Of a DNA stretch of 64,000 nucleotides, positions 45,201-55,979 are shown one piece after another; position 1 is the first letter of the stretch; each line of letters opens with the position of its first letter. Position numbers and translations under genes: made by a program. The stretch spans positions 1,231,001-1,295,000 of the forward strand of contig CM060109.1 in NCBI GenBank assembly GCA_030522415.1, in the 5' to 3' direction. The stretch comes from Channallabes apus. Lineage: Eukaryota > Chordata > Actinopteri > Siluriformes > Clariidae. The notes beneath the pieces were generated by a model, which saw nothing but the letters and a program-made list of their open reading frames with translations, was not told the DNA's origin and did no database searches.

Positions 45201-45720
45201 CAAGATGAGAAATATATTGTCGCTAAACGATGCAGAAAAACTAGTTCATGCTTTTATCACCTCTAGGATGGACTATTGTAATTCCTTACAGTCTGGTTGT
45301 TCAGCTAGGTGCATAAACAAGCTTCAGCTAGTCCAGAATGCAGCAGCGAGAGTCCTCACTAGAACCAGAAGATATGAGCACATCACCCCTATCCTATCTT
45401 CACTACATTGGCTCCCTGTGAAATTTCGCATTGATTTTAAAATACTACTCTTGACATATAAAGCATTAAATGGTCTCACGCCGCAGTATCTGAGCGAACT
45501 GATAGTGTCTCATGATCCGCCAGGCCTACTTTGATCAAAGGATGCAGGCTGCTTGTCAGTACTGCATATTATGAAAACTACAGCTGGGGGCAGAGCTTTT
45601 TCTTACAAAACCCCAAAATTATGGAATAGTCTTCCAAATAGTGTTCGGGACTCAGACACAGTCTCAGTGTTTAAGTCTAGGCTAAAAACCTATTTATTTA
45701 GCCAAGCATGTTTATAAATA
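42255..45720 (+). pseudogene. L2 LINE endonuclease-reverse transcriptase, many breaks
   Basis: 42255-43043: APE-type endonuclease with LGLLNIRSLASKA, DILCLTETWV, GGGVAVIHND, ARDFNIH (the family has GDFNIH), HTLDLI and SDHYLVS. 43044-43604: linker ([20 protein letters not shown]). 43794-44217: RT fingers and palm (LAVIKPIIKKPPLDP, NYRPISNL, LLDLSAAFDNIDHAILLHRL). The frame breaks several times, then an insertion separates VSFHC from YADDTQLYVSAKP at 44875. 45118-45534: thumb and C-terminal block (RMDYCNSLQSGC, PILSSLHWLPVKFRID). Not functional. Confidence 0.85.
44371..44874 (+). mobile_element. L2 3'-UTR fragment inserted in the L2 reverse transcriptase
   Basis: TTCAGTAGACAAAGGCC...CTGGTTCCTCTCAAGGTTTCTTCCTAATGCCATCTCA...AAGCTGCTTTGAGACAATGACC...AATTGAATTTAATTGAA matches 60725-61320 of the third L2 copy. 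The host L2 resumes at TATGCTGATGACACACAG. A strongly 5'-truncated L2 insertion. Confidence 0.8.
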
Positions 45721-46924
45721 GATTTGCCATAAGGTAAAGGAGCAGATCTGGGGGACTCATGGACGTAGAGTATTATGGTGAACTGGTATGTTTAAATGCT
45801 GTCTTCCTCACTCTCATTTGATCACTCAGGTTTGTTGACGGTGAGGTGATTGTTTGCTTTACATCTCAGGGAGCCCTCATGTTTGTGTTTCCTTCTGGCT
45901 CTCCCTTTTAGTTATGCTGTCATAGTTAGTCCTGCCGGAGTCCCTGCTTGCACTCTACAGTAAATATACATTCACATTATACATTATGTGACTGCGACCA
46001 TACCTAACTGCCATCTCTCCTCTTCTTCTCTTGCTCCCCCTCTTTCTCTTTCCTCTCTCCCCCTGTCTCCCCATTTCACTCTTTCTCTCTCTCTCTCTCT
46101 GTCGAGCTACACATGTCGTTCCTGAGCTGCCAGTGATCCAGACTCCCTCTGCCCTCTGGACCCGTCTGATCCATCCTGGTGCCCCGCTTCTGGTTGGAGA
46201 TCTCGTCACATGGATGCCCTGTGTGTCTCTTGGGATGCGTCTGGTGTCTGGGGATGATTCTCTCTACCTAGAAGACGGTTCTGGCCTCGACTGGTGTTGG
46301 CAGCTGTTTCTCTGAGGCCTTGACAATTCGATAGTTCAGGACTGGAACTTTCTACAAGTCTATCTGAGTCTCCAATAACTACCTGGACTCCATTTTAACA
46401 TCAGTTAACATCACCTATTATAGCTGAACTGCCTGCCACCTAACACACTGTATAAATCCAGATAATTTCCTGCTATCTGTTTCACCTAGATGAGGATGGG
46501 TTCCCTGTTGAGTCTGGTTCCTCTCAAGGTTTCTTCCTATTGCCATCTCAGGGAGTTTTTCCTTGCCACTGCCGCCCTCTGCTTGCTCACCAGGGACTAT
46601 CTGACCATTTTGATTCATACACATTCACATTCCATACAAACTTAAATAATTCTTTTGATTGTGTAAAGCTGCTTTGAGACAATTTCAATTGTTAAATTGA
46701 ACCTGTCTGAACCTTTATAAACGTCAAGTTGAGAAAATCATGTTTGAGAAAACAACAACAACAATTAAATACTTGATCATTTGTGTCTGTGCTATTTTGT
46801 GCTTAAGTGACCCATATTTATTTTTTCTTACTTTAAAAAAATGCTTTGGGTTTAAATAACTTAATTAAAAGACAAACGTAGTAGGAGTAGAATGTGAGAA
46901 ACCTCAATGGAGAATGTACTGACT

Positions 46925-47085
46925 ATGCTCACTGCAAACAATCCATCGCAGGGCCCACACACATACACACTACGGCAATTTAGGAACGCCAATTAGCCTA
47001 ATCTGCATGTCTTTGGACTGTGGGAGGAAACCGGAGTACCCAGAGGAAACCCACCAAGCACGGGGAGAACATGCAAACTAATTTT
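46925..47085 (-). repeat. Mermaid/V-SINE-like fragment, minus strand
   Basis: CCATCGCAGGGCCCACACACATACACACTACGGCAATTTAGG...CATGTCTTTGGACTGTGGGAGGAAACCGGAGTACCCAGAGGAAACCCACCAAGCACGGGGAGAACATGCAAACT is the reverse complement of the middle of the SINE at 7093-7435. Confidence 0.8.
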
Positions 47086-47193
47086 TATTAGTAGTAAGCC
47101 AGGTTTTAGTAACCTTGGACAAATCACAATATAAGCCCTCTCTCGCGCACGCGCTCTCATGCTCTCACTGTCTCTCGCGCACACACTTATACT

Positions 47194-47262
<69 letters not shown>

Positions 47263-48168
47263 TAGCACATGAAATCGCGTAAAACCAAATGAAACTAGGT
47301 GATTCCTGTCCTGTGATAACAGGCACTAACCCTGTAGAACTGTTTAGTTGTGTTAGTATTGTTTTCAAGTGTAAATGTTTATGGGGATTAAATCAGTCTC
47401 TGCTGCTGCATCTATTCACAGTTGTGATAAGTGATTTATGCCCCATCAGATCTTTGATGCGGGCACGTTATGCTGGTTAAATGACTAAAGACATACTGAT
47501 CCATATGGACAGATATTTGTTACAGATATTATGCGTCATTAATTGATTTGTTATGCCAATTTGACTATCAGCGAAAAAAAACATCAGTGAAAACATAAAA
47601 AATATTGCGAAAACAAACCCAAGCAGAAGTTACATTTTAAGCTTTACTTTGCAGCAAAATATTACCTACCAGTTTATTAAACGGAAATAGATAAAATACA
47701 CCATAATGTAAAATACTATTTGTACATGGCCCGCACTTGTATTCCGTACCTACAACGATCGGTATAGATAAATTACAAATGTTACAGTGTCTTTAAGAAT
47801 TATTAAGGATGTCTTGAAAAATATTGCAATAAGTAGTTTTATTTATTTATTTATTTATTTATTTAAAATAGCATAAGCATCATGGGTTGTGTATTGAGTG
47901 ATTTAAAAATAATCTGTTTTATTAATCGTTTTTTTTACCACATCACCTATTTATGAAACTATGTTGACAATGTAAGAACTGCCTATATATTGAGCATACA
48001 GTACATACATATACATATGTATACATACAGGCAGTCAATGCTCCATCTGACGGGATTATACAGCATTACAACCATCTTTTTAGAAAGCGCATGGAGGCGT
48101 TTATGGGACTGGGTATCGTTAACCCATCGTGGGGGATCAACATTCCGTGCACGGATCGGGCATGGACC
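47086..48168. other. Intergenic with a (CA)n microsatellite
   Basis: (CA)n at about 47198-47260. The rest is A/T-rich with (TTTA)n at 47838-47865. About 48075-48160 (GGAGGCGTTTATGGGACTGGG...) might be coding debris of an LTR element, but no domain is recognisable. Confidence 0.45.
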
Positions 48169-48656
48169 TGTCATGCTCCAGGCGGCTGTTTGACGCGCCT
48201 CCTATCACCTGAATACTAATTACAACCACCTGACATCAATCAACAAACACATAAAGACCACACACCACGCCACAGTCAACATCCGGGCTCGTACCGCTGA
48301 GTGTGGACTCAATCACAGGCGTGCAAGTAAGAAGATTAAGACTTACCTGTTTACTTACCTGTATATCTGCTTTCAGAAGCTTTCCCAGTCTCCATCACGG
48401 AGCGTGGACGCTCCGTGTGTTCGTGGTGTCTCAGCCGGATCACGTCAACCCCAGGTTATAACTCCTATCCGTTTGTTGTTCTTCCAAGAAAAGAAGAGTT
48501 ACTGTTTGTTATACCATTTTCCAAGCTAACCGATCATGCCATACTAGCCGCATCAGCTAACGAGCGAAAGACTCGAATCCTGCCAAAAGTACGTTGACTC
48601 TAAATAAAACTGCTCATTGTGAAACTTACCTTTGTTTGAAGTCCATCTTTGTTACA
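48169..48656 (+). repeat. Candidate solo gypsy-like LTR
   Basis: It begins TGTCATGCTCCAGG and ends TTTGTTACA, with CTAAATAAAACTGC at 48600-48613 as a poly(A) signal 40-50 bp before the end. About 488 bp. No target duplication found, so it is tentative. Confidence 0.35.
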
Positions 48657-50210
48657 CCAGTAACTTACTGTTATTTGACAGGAAATTTCTTTACACAGTG
48701 TACCTTTCTTACTTCAAAATGAATGTATTTTATATTTTTCATTAATTTATTACATTTCACTTCACCATTTTTCACTTCATTGTCATCATGTGATGTGAGG
48801 TACAGTATTATGCAAAAGTCTTGACCATCCATTTTGTTACATTAAATTCAGTTAAATTATGTATTTTAAATGAAATAAATTGGAACAAAATGCAAAATGC
48901 CCAAAGATACAATTTAAAACCTGGTTGTTTATGTAACATCTGCAACAGCAACCTCATTTCCCCTCTCTTCTGTTCCAAGAACTCAGCATTCATCATCAGC
49001 AGTATACTAATCACCTGCCTGATCATCTGTCATCATCTGCACCTGTTTCTCACTGAGTCATGCCTTAAGTTAGATGTTTTTATGCATGAATGATTATTAA
49101 AGCCACACAGTGACCTATTAAACAAAAAACATTCCTCCCTGGAGTTTTGGAAGACAATATGAAGCCATATGCTCTCTGGCACATTTGAGTTATATTACTA
49201 AATTAATTTTCCACTTCCACATGTAATAGCAGTGTCAGTGTGTTGGCAGATTGTGTCAGAAATAAAGGTGTGTCAGTAAACGGTAAAGTTTTCAGTGATC
49301 TTCAAGACAAAGGAGTTTATGCTTTTTGCACTTTCACAGTAAAATGACCAGCTATTTTTTGTGTTACTCATTTCAACTATAAGAGACTATGGTGAGGAAA
49401 TGACTTTTTATAGTTGCTATAATGCAAGTGACAATCAGAAACTTCTTTCCGGAACATAATATGCTGAGTGTAACTCAGAATGTAAATCAGTGTAAAAACA
49501 ATTGGTCTTTTATTCACAGAAAAGTAATTAGGAAAGATTTAGAAGGAGGGAGTAATTACTATTTCATGACTATTATTATTCCATTCTCAGCATTAGCATC
49601 CCCTGCGATTGCCTTAAAGGTTCGATCTCAGCAGGTACAATGCAACACTCAGCAATAATCTCTTGTTGGTTGAATTATCTCTAACACCATAATCATCTGC
49701 ATTAACCAGCTGAGAGAATTAATATTTTCTTCACACACACACACACACACACACATACACACACACACACACAATAGGCTGAAAAGACAAATGGAATGTC
49801 CAGTTTGATTTCTGCTTGCTGAAACATGGCCCTCTGGGCCATAACGATACTTGTTTTGTTTATTTCTTCAGTCTCGTGTCTTACTTTCTGAATATCCTGA
49901 CCAATCAGTATAATTATTCTCATTCCCACAGTGGTGCAATAAATAAGAGTTAATTAACATAAGGTTGCTGATTTTATCTGGCCCGTGCATTCCTTAGTAA
50001 TGGACAGGCAGAATGACATCATGCATTAACCTGGAGTTTATGCTTTATTAATAATCCACTTTTTCCAAAAAACTGTGAATATTGCTGTAAGGCATCTCAA
50101 TATTTATGACATGTGGCATTAAAGATCTTGTTAACTTTAATTATGACAGCCTGCTTATAATAAAAGGCTGTCTTTTCCTCATGGGCTTTTTGTCCAATAT
50201 GTGAAAACTA
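48657..50210. other. Intergenic; possible Tc1-type miniature element
   Basis: 48803-48832 (ACAGTATTATGCAAAAGTCTTGACC) resembles the terminal repeat of a fish Tc1/mariner family, but the opposite end was not found. An (AC)n tract is at 49733-49772. No supported gene. Confidence 0.4.
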
Positions 50211-50508
50211 TGAGGGGTGTTCGAGTCAAAGTGGGACTTATGATTGTACAGAATTAAAGTTCTGAGAGTAAAAACTCAGCTTATTTCACTAAATAATCCC
50301 CTACACTAATGCACTTATCCCAGTATTTCACTTGGACACCATCAAGGGAGAAGGTTTTCTAAGTACACCGGAGCAATGATCGGACTGTCTGTCTGCTTCA
50401 CATTTAAAACGCCCACCTCCCAGGAACTCCTTTATTGGATCAAACATGTGAAAATGTCTTGGACCGAGGTCAGGACTGTATGGAGGATGTGGCAATAACT
50501 TCCAGCCA
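50211..50508 (-). mobile_element. Mariner-type transposon 3' fragment
   Basis: Plus-strand left end TATGAGGGGTGTTCGAGTCAAAGTGGGAC is a mariner-like terminal repeat after TA. On the minus strand the upstream part reads WKLLPHPPYSPDLGPRHFHM, then FDPIKEFLGGGRF, the C-terminal transposase block with the family's HPPYSPDLxP motif and final catalytic Asp. It breaks off at the Rex1 3' end. Confidence 0.78.
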
Positions 50509-51955
50509 AGTTCAAATTCAAATTTTATTAGTCACATACACAATCATACACAGTATAATATGCAGTGAAATGCTTTTATACGACCGCCAGTGACCTAAAA
50601 AAAAAAAAAAGAAAATAAGAAAATAAAATCTTGTACGTAAAATAAATAATCAATAAAAAGGAAATACTAAAGAAATAATTTTAACTAGTAAAATTTGTAA
50701 AATTAACTGTGCATAAGGGCATAATAAAATATTGCAAAAATATAGAAATGTGGTATTAAAGTGTCAGTGGTTGTGCAAATATGCATGAAAGGTGACATGT
50801 GCAATTGTCCAGATGTATGAGTATTTAGTGCAAGTGTGTATGAATGTGTCCATGATTGTCCAGTCAGTGTTGTGAGCTTAAAAGATGTTATTAGTCCTGT
50901 GTGGAGGTGTGATTGAGAGACCTTATCGCCTGCGGGAAGAAGCTCCTCCTCAGTCTCTCTGTGTTGGCCTTTAGGGAGCGGAATCTCTTCCCAGACCGCA
51001 ACAAAGAGAACAGTCCATTACTGGGGTGACTGAGGTCCTTCATGATCTTCCTGGCCTTAGTCCAGCACCGCTTGCTGTAGATGGAGTGCAGGTCAGGGAG
51101 CTCAGTGCGGATGATGCGTTCGGCTGATCGCACCACCCTCTGTAGAGCTCGTCTGTCCTGCATGGTGCTGTTCCCGAACCAGGTCGTGATGTTTCCCGTC
51201 AGGATGCTCTCTATGGTGCAGGAGTAGAAGTTCCTGAGCACCTTGGAGGGCAGTCTAAAGTCTCTCAAGCGTCTGAGGTGGTAGAGACGCTGCCGGGCTT
51301 TTTTCACCACGGTGTTGATGTGACAGGACCATGATAGGTCCTGCGTGATGTGAACACCGAGGTATCTGAAGCTGTCCACTCTCTCCACTGGGCTCCTGTT
51401 AATGACGGGGGTCTGGTAGTTCCTCTCCTGCTTTGTACTAAAGTCCACTATCAGCTCCTTTGTCTTACTGACGTTCAGGAGGAGATTGTTCCTCTGGCAC
51501 CAGTTCTCCAGATTTCCAATCTCCTCTAGGTAGTCCGACTCATCATTGTTGGTGATCAGTCCGACCACGACGGTGTCGTCAGCAAACTTGATGATGGAGG
51601 TGGAGTTGGTAGTGGCCACGCAGTCGTGGGTGTACAAAGAGTACAGCAGGGGGCTCAGAACACAACCCTGGGGGGCTCCAGTGCTGAGAGTGAGTGTAGC
51701 TGAGACATGTCCGCCCATCCTTACTGCCTGTGGTCTGCCAGTCAGAAAATTGGAGATCCACTGACATATAGATGAGCTCAGTCCCAGGTGCTCCAGCTTG
51801 GTGGTGAGTGTGGAAGGAATTATTGTGTTAAAAGCAGAGCTGTAGTCGATGAAGAGCATTTTAACATAATTCCCTTTCCTAGTGTCCAGGTGAGTGAGTG
51901 ATGTGTGGAGGAGATGAGAGATTGCATCGTCTGTGGAGCGGTTCTGACGGTATGT
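50509..51955 (-). mobile_element. Rex1-type LINE, 5'-truncated, copy 2
   Basis: The 3' end at 50509 (AATTCAAATTTTATTAGTCACATACACAATCATACACAG) matches copy 1 and 16720. The 5' break is at about 51955, inside the fingers of the reverse transcriptase, where L2 3'-UTR-like sequence begins. Confidence 0.85.
50891..51955 (-). pseudogene. Rex1-type reverse transcriptase fragment, open frame
   Basis: About 354 uninterrupted codons from [16 protein letters not shown] through [70 protein letters not shown] and [14 protein letters not shown] to the C-terminus SLNHTSTQD. The active-site Asp pair is intact and there is no stop, but the N-terminal third of the RT and the endonuclease are missing. Higher integrity than copy 1 suggests a later insertion. 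Confidence 0.85.
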
Positions 51956-52890
51956 TCCCGTAATGTACAAGCGGTGTTGGTGAACGATTGTGTGTACAGT
52001 TCACACACACAAAGATCCATCTCTTCTGCAAGTTATCTGTGAATTTGTCGATTTTCAAGAATAGCCAGAAGGAAACACAGACATGAGAGGGAACTGGGAT
52101 GTAAAGCAACAAATCACTTCACCGTCAACAAACCTGAGTGATCAATGAGAGTGGGGAAGACAGCATCTAAACATCCCAGTTCACCATAATACTCTACGTC
52201 CATGAGTCCCCCAGATCTGATCTTTTACCTAAGGCAAATCTATTTACAAAAATGCTTGGCAAAATAAAATGTAAGACACTAGCAATTCAGTCAGATACTG
52301 CAGCGTAAGACCATTTAATGCTTTATACTTCAATAGTAGTATTTTTTAATCGATGTGAAATTTCAATGCAGTGTGGATAAGATATGGGTGATGTGCTCGT
52401 ATCTTCTGGTTCTAGTGAGGACTTTCACTGTTGTATTCTGGACTAACTGAAGCTCGTTTATGCACCTTGTTGAACAGCCAGATAGTAAGGAGTTGCAATA
52501 GTCCAACATACTGTAGAGGTGATAAAAGCATGAACTAGTTTATCTGCATCGTTTAGTGACAATATATGTCTTATCTTAGCAATATTTTGGAAGTGAAAGG
52601 ATGCTATCCTGGTAATATTATCTACATGAGCTTCAAATGATAGAATATATAAATCACAGAGGTCTTTAACTGTTGCATGTGATGGAACAGAAAGCCCATT
52701 TAAAGTTACAGTGGGATCAGAAAGCTTACTTCTAGCTGCTTGTGGTTCTATGACTAGAACTTCTGTCTTATCCGGATTAAGCAGAAGGAAGTTAATTAGC
52801 GTCCAATTTCTTATGTCCTGCACACATTGCTCAACTTTAGTAACCTGTTTTTTCTCATCAGGTTTTGCTGAGACATATAACTGTGTGTCG
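51956..52890 (-). pseudogene. L2 LINE copy 2, 3' part
   Basis: Minus strand from 52890: DDTQLYVS-type start, then MQDIRNWTLINFLLLNPDKT, LNGLSVPSHATVKDL, SFEAHVDNITRIASFHFQNI and LNDADKLVHAFITS, with degenerate coding down to about 52260. The 3' UTR block GATCTGGGGGACTCATGGACGTAGAGTATTATGGTGAACTGG (52230-52185) matches copy 1. It continues the element at 58136-59180 across the BEL insertion. The stretch 51956-52060 is not clearly L2. Confidence 0.78.
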
Positions 52891-52894
52891 TCAG

Positions 52895-53521
52895 TGTAGA
52901 TGCGGATGGCTTATTTCACTAGTTTTGACGCGTAGCTAATGTCTTAAAGTTTCACTCACATGACAGAAGTCCGATCTCTTTGTCTTTTGTCGTTTATTTG
53001 TCAGCATCAAAGAATCAACACTTCATACAGTCGTCTTGAGTAAATCCACTGTTATTACAGACACCAGTTGCTGCATCTTGCAAATCTCTGAGTTTTACAA
53101 CAACCTGTTTGCTGTATCTTGTAGATTACAATCTTGGCTTGGGTATCTAACAACACTCTTGTTGTTTCTTACTTTCCCAGCTTACGTTAGCTTACGGTTA
53201 CAACAACCTCGTTGCTGTATTTTACATTTCTAGCTTACCGGGAGCTCTCACTAGCTGACGGTCTAAAGCTTGTGTTTCCGTAGCCTTCCAAATCTATACT
53301 GAGCTTTCTAGCATATCACAGTCACACAAATGCATGTAATAGTAGAATGACATCACAGACCAACCAACGATTATCAACTTATGATGCATAACTAAGAAAT
53401 ATATAAAGCTTATGGCTTACTAATGAATAGAACAAGGTAGAATAAATGAAATAACAGCAAATAAAATAAACTAAAATAAACACAACAACAAATTCATAAA
53501 AAGTGCGATATGGCACTTACA
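52895..53521 (-). repeat. BEL 3' LTR
   Basis: 627-bp direct copy of 57508-58134. The internal side abuts a purine-rich tract on the minus strand (AATTAGGGGCTGGAA), a fair polypurine tract. Confidence 0.93.
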
Positions 53522-53702
53522 TTCCAGCCCCTAATTGACAGGCATGGAGACTGACAATTACAATTTTGTGTTTTTTTTTTTTTTTTTTGTCATGAAATCA
53601 AACATTTTTACCCTTCTAAACGTTTTAAATCTTTTAAGTGTGTAATATTTATCTCAGATGTTCACATTTGCATATCAAATTTCATAACATATTACCACAC
53701 AT

Positions 53703-55979
53703 TTAACAGTCCATTTCACATGTGAGACACAGCTTGTTGATGGGTCTTTCCAGAGTGTTGGTCTTGGTTTTAACTAACACACGTTTCACCAGTCCCCCTT
53801 TGTTGGGGAACACTTTCGTGATTCTTCTCATGACCCATGAATTTCTTGGAGAAGACTCATCAGTTATTAAAACTATGTCTCCAATCGAAAGGTTTTTTTT
53901 GTTTTGAAACCACTTTTGCCGCCCCTGGAGCACGGGCAAGTATTCACGTACCCATCGCTTCCAGAGCAGGTCTGATCGATGCTGGATCTGCTTCTCCCTG
54001 CGACGTGCATAGATGACAAATCCAGGTGGCAGGTTTGGCTGTTTTTTCATCAGCAGCAGGTAGTTTGGTGTCGGAGGTTTCAGTTTGGGCGAGCAGCTGT
54101 TTCTTTTCACAGTTGCCTTTCGTTTTTGCTGTGTGCGAATTCCCTGTTTGAATTCTGCTGCTGCTTTACCCTTTTGCAACGTGAGAAGTTCTTCCTTAAA
54201 ATTTTGTCTTTGAGTGAACTTAATGATGTCGTTTTCTGCTCTTGTTAGGTCTTGCGCTTTTAGAGACTTGTGATTTTCTGTCTTTGGGTCATCTACTTGT
54301 GTTTTAACCCTTTCTGTTTTTTGTTTCAGCATGTCTCTGGTGCGAAGGATCCAGGCAACGGATCTTTTTAACTTGTGCCAGTCAGAGTGATGATTAATCA
54401 GTTTACTCACTGCGTCTGTGTCTGTGCATTTTGTAATGCTCACAATATTCACTAAAGCTGAGAGCTTAACTTCATCAGCATTTTCATAAAAATTTTCTTT
54501 TATTGATGTGTCATGAATATTTTTAGGCCATTTGCACTCTGCTTCTTTGAGAAGGGAGGGACCTTGGATCCAGTTGACATTTTTCATGAACTTTTCACAG
54601 GATACCCCCCTGGAGGCAGAATCAGCTGGGTTTTGTGAGGTATTAACGTACCTCCATTGCTGTGACTTGGTTGACTCTCTTATAATGGCGATTCTGTTGG
54701 CCACGAAGGTTTTAAAACGAAGTGTTTCGTTATCAATGTATCTCAAAACAGTTGTACTGTCAGTCCACAACATAGAGTCCAGCAATTTCAATTCTAGCTG
54801 TTCTTTCAACATTTTGTCATTTTTTACAGCGACCACTGCCGCAGTCAGTTCCATTCGTGGAATGGTGGTTTGTTTCAGGGGTGCTACACGGGAATTCCCC
54901 ATCATGAATGCACAATGTGTAAGTCCATCAGCGTTTACTAACCTGAGGTATGAGACAGCTCCGTATCCCATTTCACTTGCATCCGAGAAGTGATGGAGTT
55001 GTGCTGTAGCTGTACCTCCGAAGTCGGCTGGTTTTATGGACCTTGCTATGCTGAACTTGGACAGTCTGTGCAGCTCTTGCAGCCAGGTTTTCCACGCCGT
55101 TGCAAACTGCTCGGGAATGTCATCATCCCAGGCAAGTTTTTCTTTACATAACTGTTGCATTAGGATTGTAGCTGGCAGTATGGCAGGTGGGAGAAAGCCT
55201 AACGGGTCGTATGTTGAGCTAGTGATTGACAGAATTCCTCTTCTTGTCACAGGTCGTTCCTTTAAGCTAATCTTAAACTTGAACATGTCTGAGTTAATGC
55301 ACCACAGCACCCCCAGAGCTCTCTCTATGGGCAGTGCATCGTTACTCAAGTCTAAGTCTCTCATGTCTTTGATCCTTTCACTCTCGGGAATGACAGTCAC
55401 TAGGGCACGGCTGTTGCTTGCCCATTTAGTGAGGTTAGACCCTCCACTTGTACAGAGACTTGTGAGATCATTGTATAGGGCGACTGCTTGGTCATGACTC
55501 GAAACAGATTTCAGGCAGTCGTCTACATGAAAGTTTTTAAGCACTGTGTTAACTGCCACAGCAGATGCATTGCTGCGGTTTTCTTCTGCTGTCTTTCTGA
55601 GGGCGAAGTTAGCACCACTAGGCAACAATTTTACACCGAACAGATGAACTACCATTTTATTTTCAACTAAGTCTTGGTTCACATCTCCATTCGGCCACCA
55701 TAGGAAGCGCAGCAGATCAGTGTCCTTCTCGGGGACTTTCACGTGATAGTACATGGCTTCTACTGTGTCCTTTTTCTTGGACTTTATTTTAACGGGCACA
55801 ATGGGGAGGATGCAATTACCTCCAGCCCCAGTGAGCGCATTTGATTCGTGACTCTCTGCCGGTGGTGTATTTTTTGTGTCACTTTCGGTTTCATTCTCGT
55901 CAGCACGTGTACCTGGCTGCGCCGTGACTTGCACTGCGTAACATGCTTGGATGTGACTTTGAACACAATGAACATACAA
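53703..55979 (-). CDS. BEL/Pao Pol polyprotein, lacking protease, RT fingers and integrase core
   Basis: 758 uninterrupted codons. Residues about 55-75 (CILPIVPVKIKSKKKDTVEA) are the lead-in to the aspartic protease, but the catalytic domain is gone. It joins RT at LLRFLWWPNGD (about 90-100), then LFGVKLLPSGANFALRKTAE and the active site FHVDDCLKS (family FYVDDCL; Tyr is His). Residues about 240-480 hold the Pao-type linker and RNase H (FSDASEMGYGAVSYL, SMLWTDSTTVLRYI, NPADSASRGV). The integrase core is missing: after AAAEFKQGIRTQQKRK it passes to the C-terminal domain LLWKRWVREYLPVLQGRQKW, GDIVLITDESSPRNSW and INKLCLL-like end. It overlaps the Gag frame by 80 bp in a different frame and has no obvious start of its own. 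Two in-frame losses with no stop suggest recent origin. Confidence 0.85.
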   Translation of the reverse strand: MYVHCVQSHIQACYAVQVTAQPGTRADENETESDTKNTPPAESHESNALTGAGGNCILPIVPVKIKSKKKDTVEAMYYHVKVPEKDTDLLRFLWWPNGDVNQDLVENKMVVHLFGVKLLPSGANFALRKTAEENRSNASAVAVNTVLKNFHVDDCLKSVSSHDQAVALYNDLTSLCTSGGSNLTKWASNSRALVTVIPESERIKDMRDLDLSNDALPIERALGVLWCINSDMFKFKISLKERPVTRRGILSITSSTYDPLGFLPPAILPATILMQQLCKEKLAWDDDIPEQFATAWKTWLQELHRLSKFSIARSIKPADFGGTATAQLHHFSDASEMGYGAVSYLRLVNADGLTHCAFMMGNSRVAPLKQTTIPRMELTAAVVAVKNDKMLKEQLELKLLDSMLWTDSTTVLRYIDNETLRFKTFVANRIAIIRESTKSQQWRYVNTSQNPADSASRGVSCEKFMKNVNWIQGPSLLKEAECKWPKNIHDTSIKENFYENADEVKLSALVNIVSITKCTDTDAVSKLINHHSDWHKLKRSVAWILRTRDMLKQKTERVKTQVDDPKTENHKSLKAQDLTRAENDIIKFTQRQNFKEELLTLQKGKAAAEFKQGIRTQQKRKATVKRNSCSPKLKPPTPNYLLLMKKQPNLPPGFVIYARRREKQIQHRSDLLWKRWVREYLPVLQGRQKWFQNKKNLSIGDIVLITDESSPRNSWVMRRITKVFPNKGGLVKRVLVKTKTNTLERPINKLCLTCEMDC

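Larger units (their letters stand above)
42055..46725 (+). mobile_element. L2-type LINE, longest copy, decayed
   Basis: In order: the tail of ORF1, an endonuclease, a reverse transcriptase, the C-terminal domain and a long 3' UTR ending AAGCTGCTTTGAGACAATTTCAATTGTTAAATTG. The piece 44371-44874 is a 3' UTR of another L2 inserted in the reverse-transcriptase active-site region. Truncated at its 5' side within ORF1. Confidence 0.88.

Noticed and set aside
48415..48597. 60-codon plus-strand frame
   Set aside because: Lies within the candidate solo LTR and has no recognisable domain.
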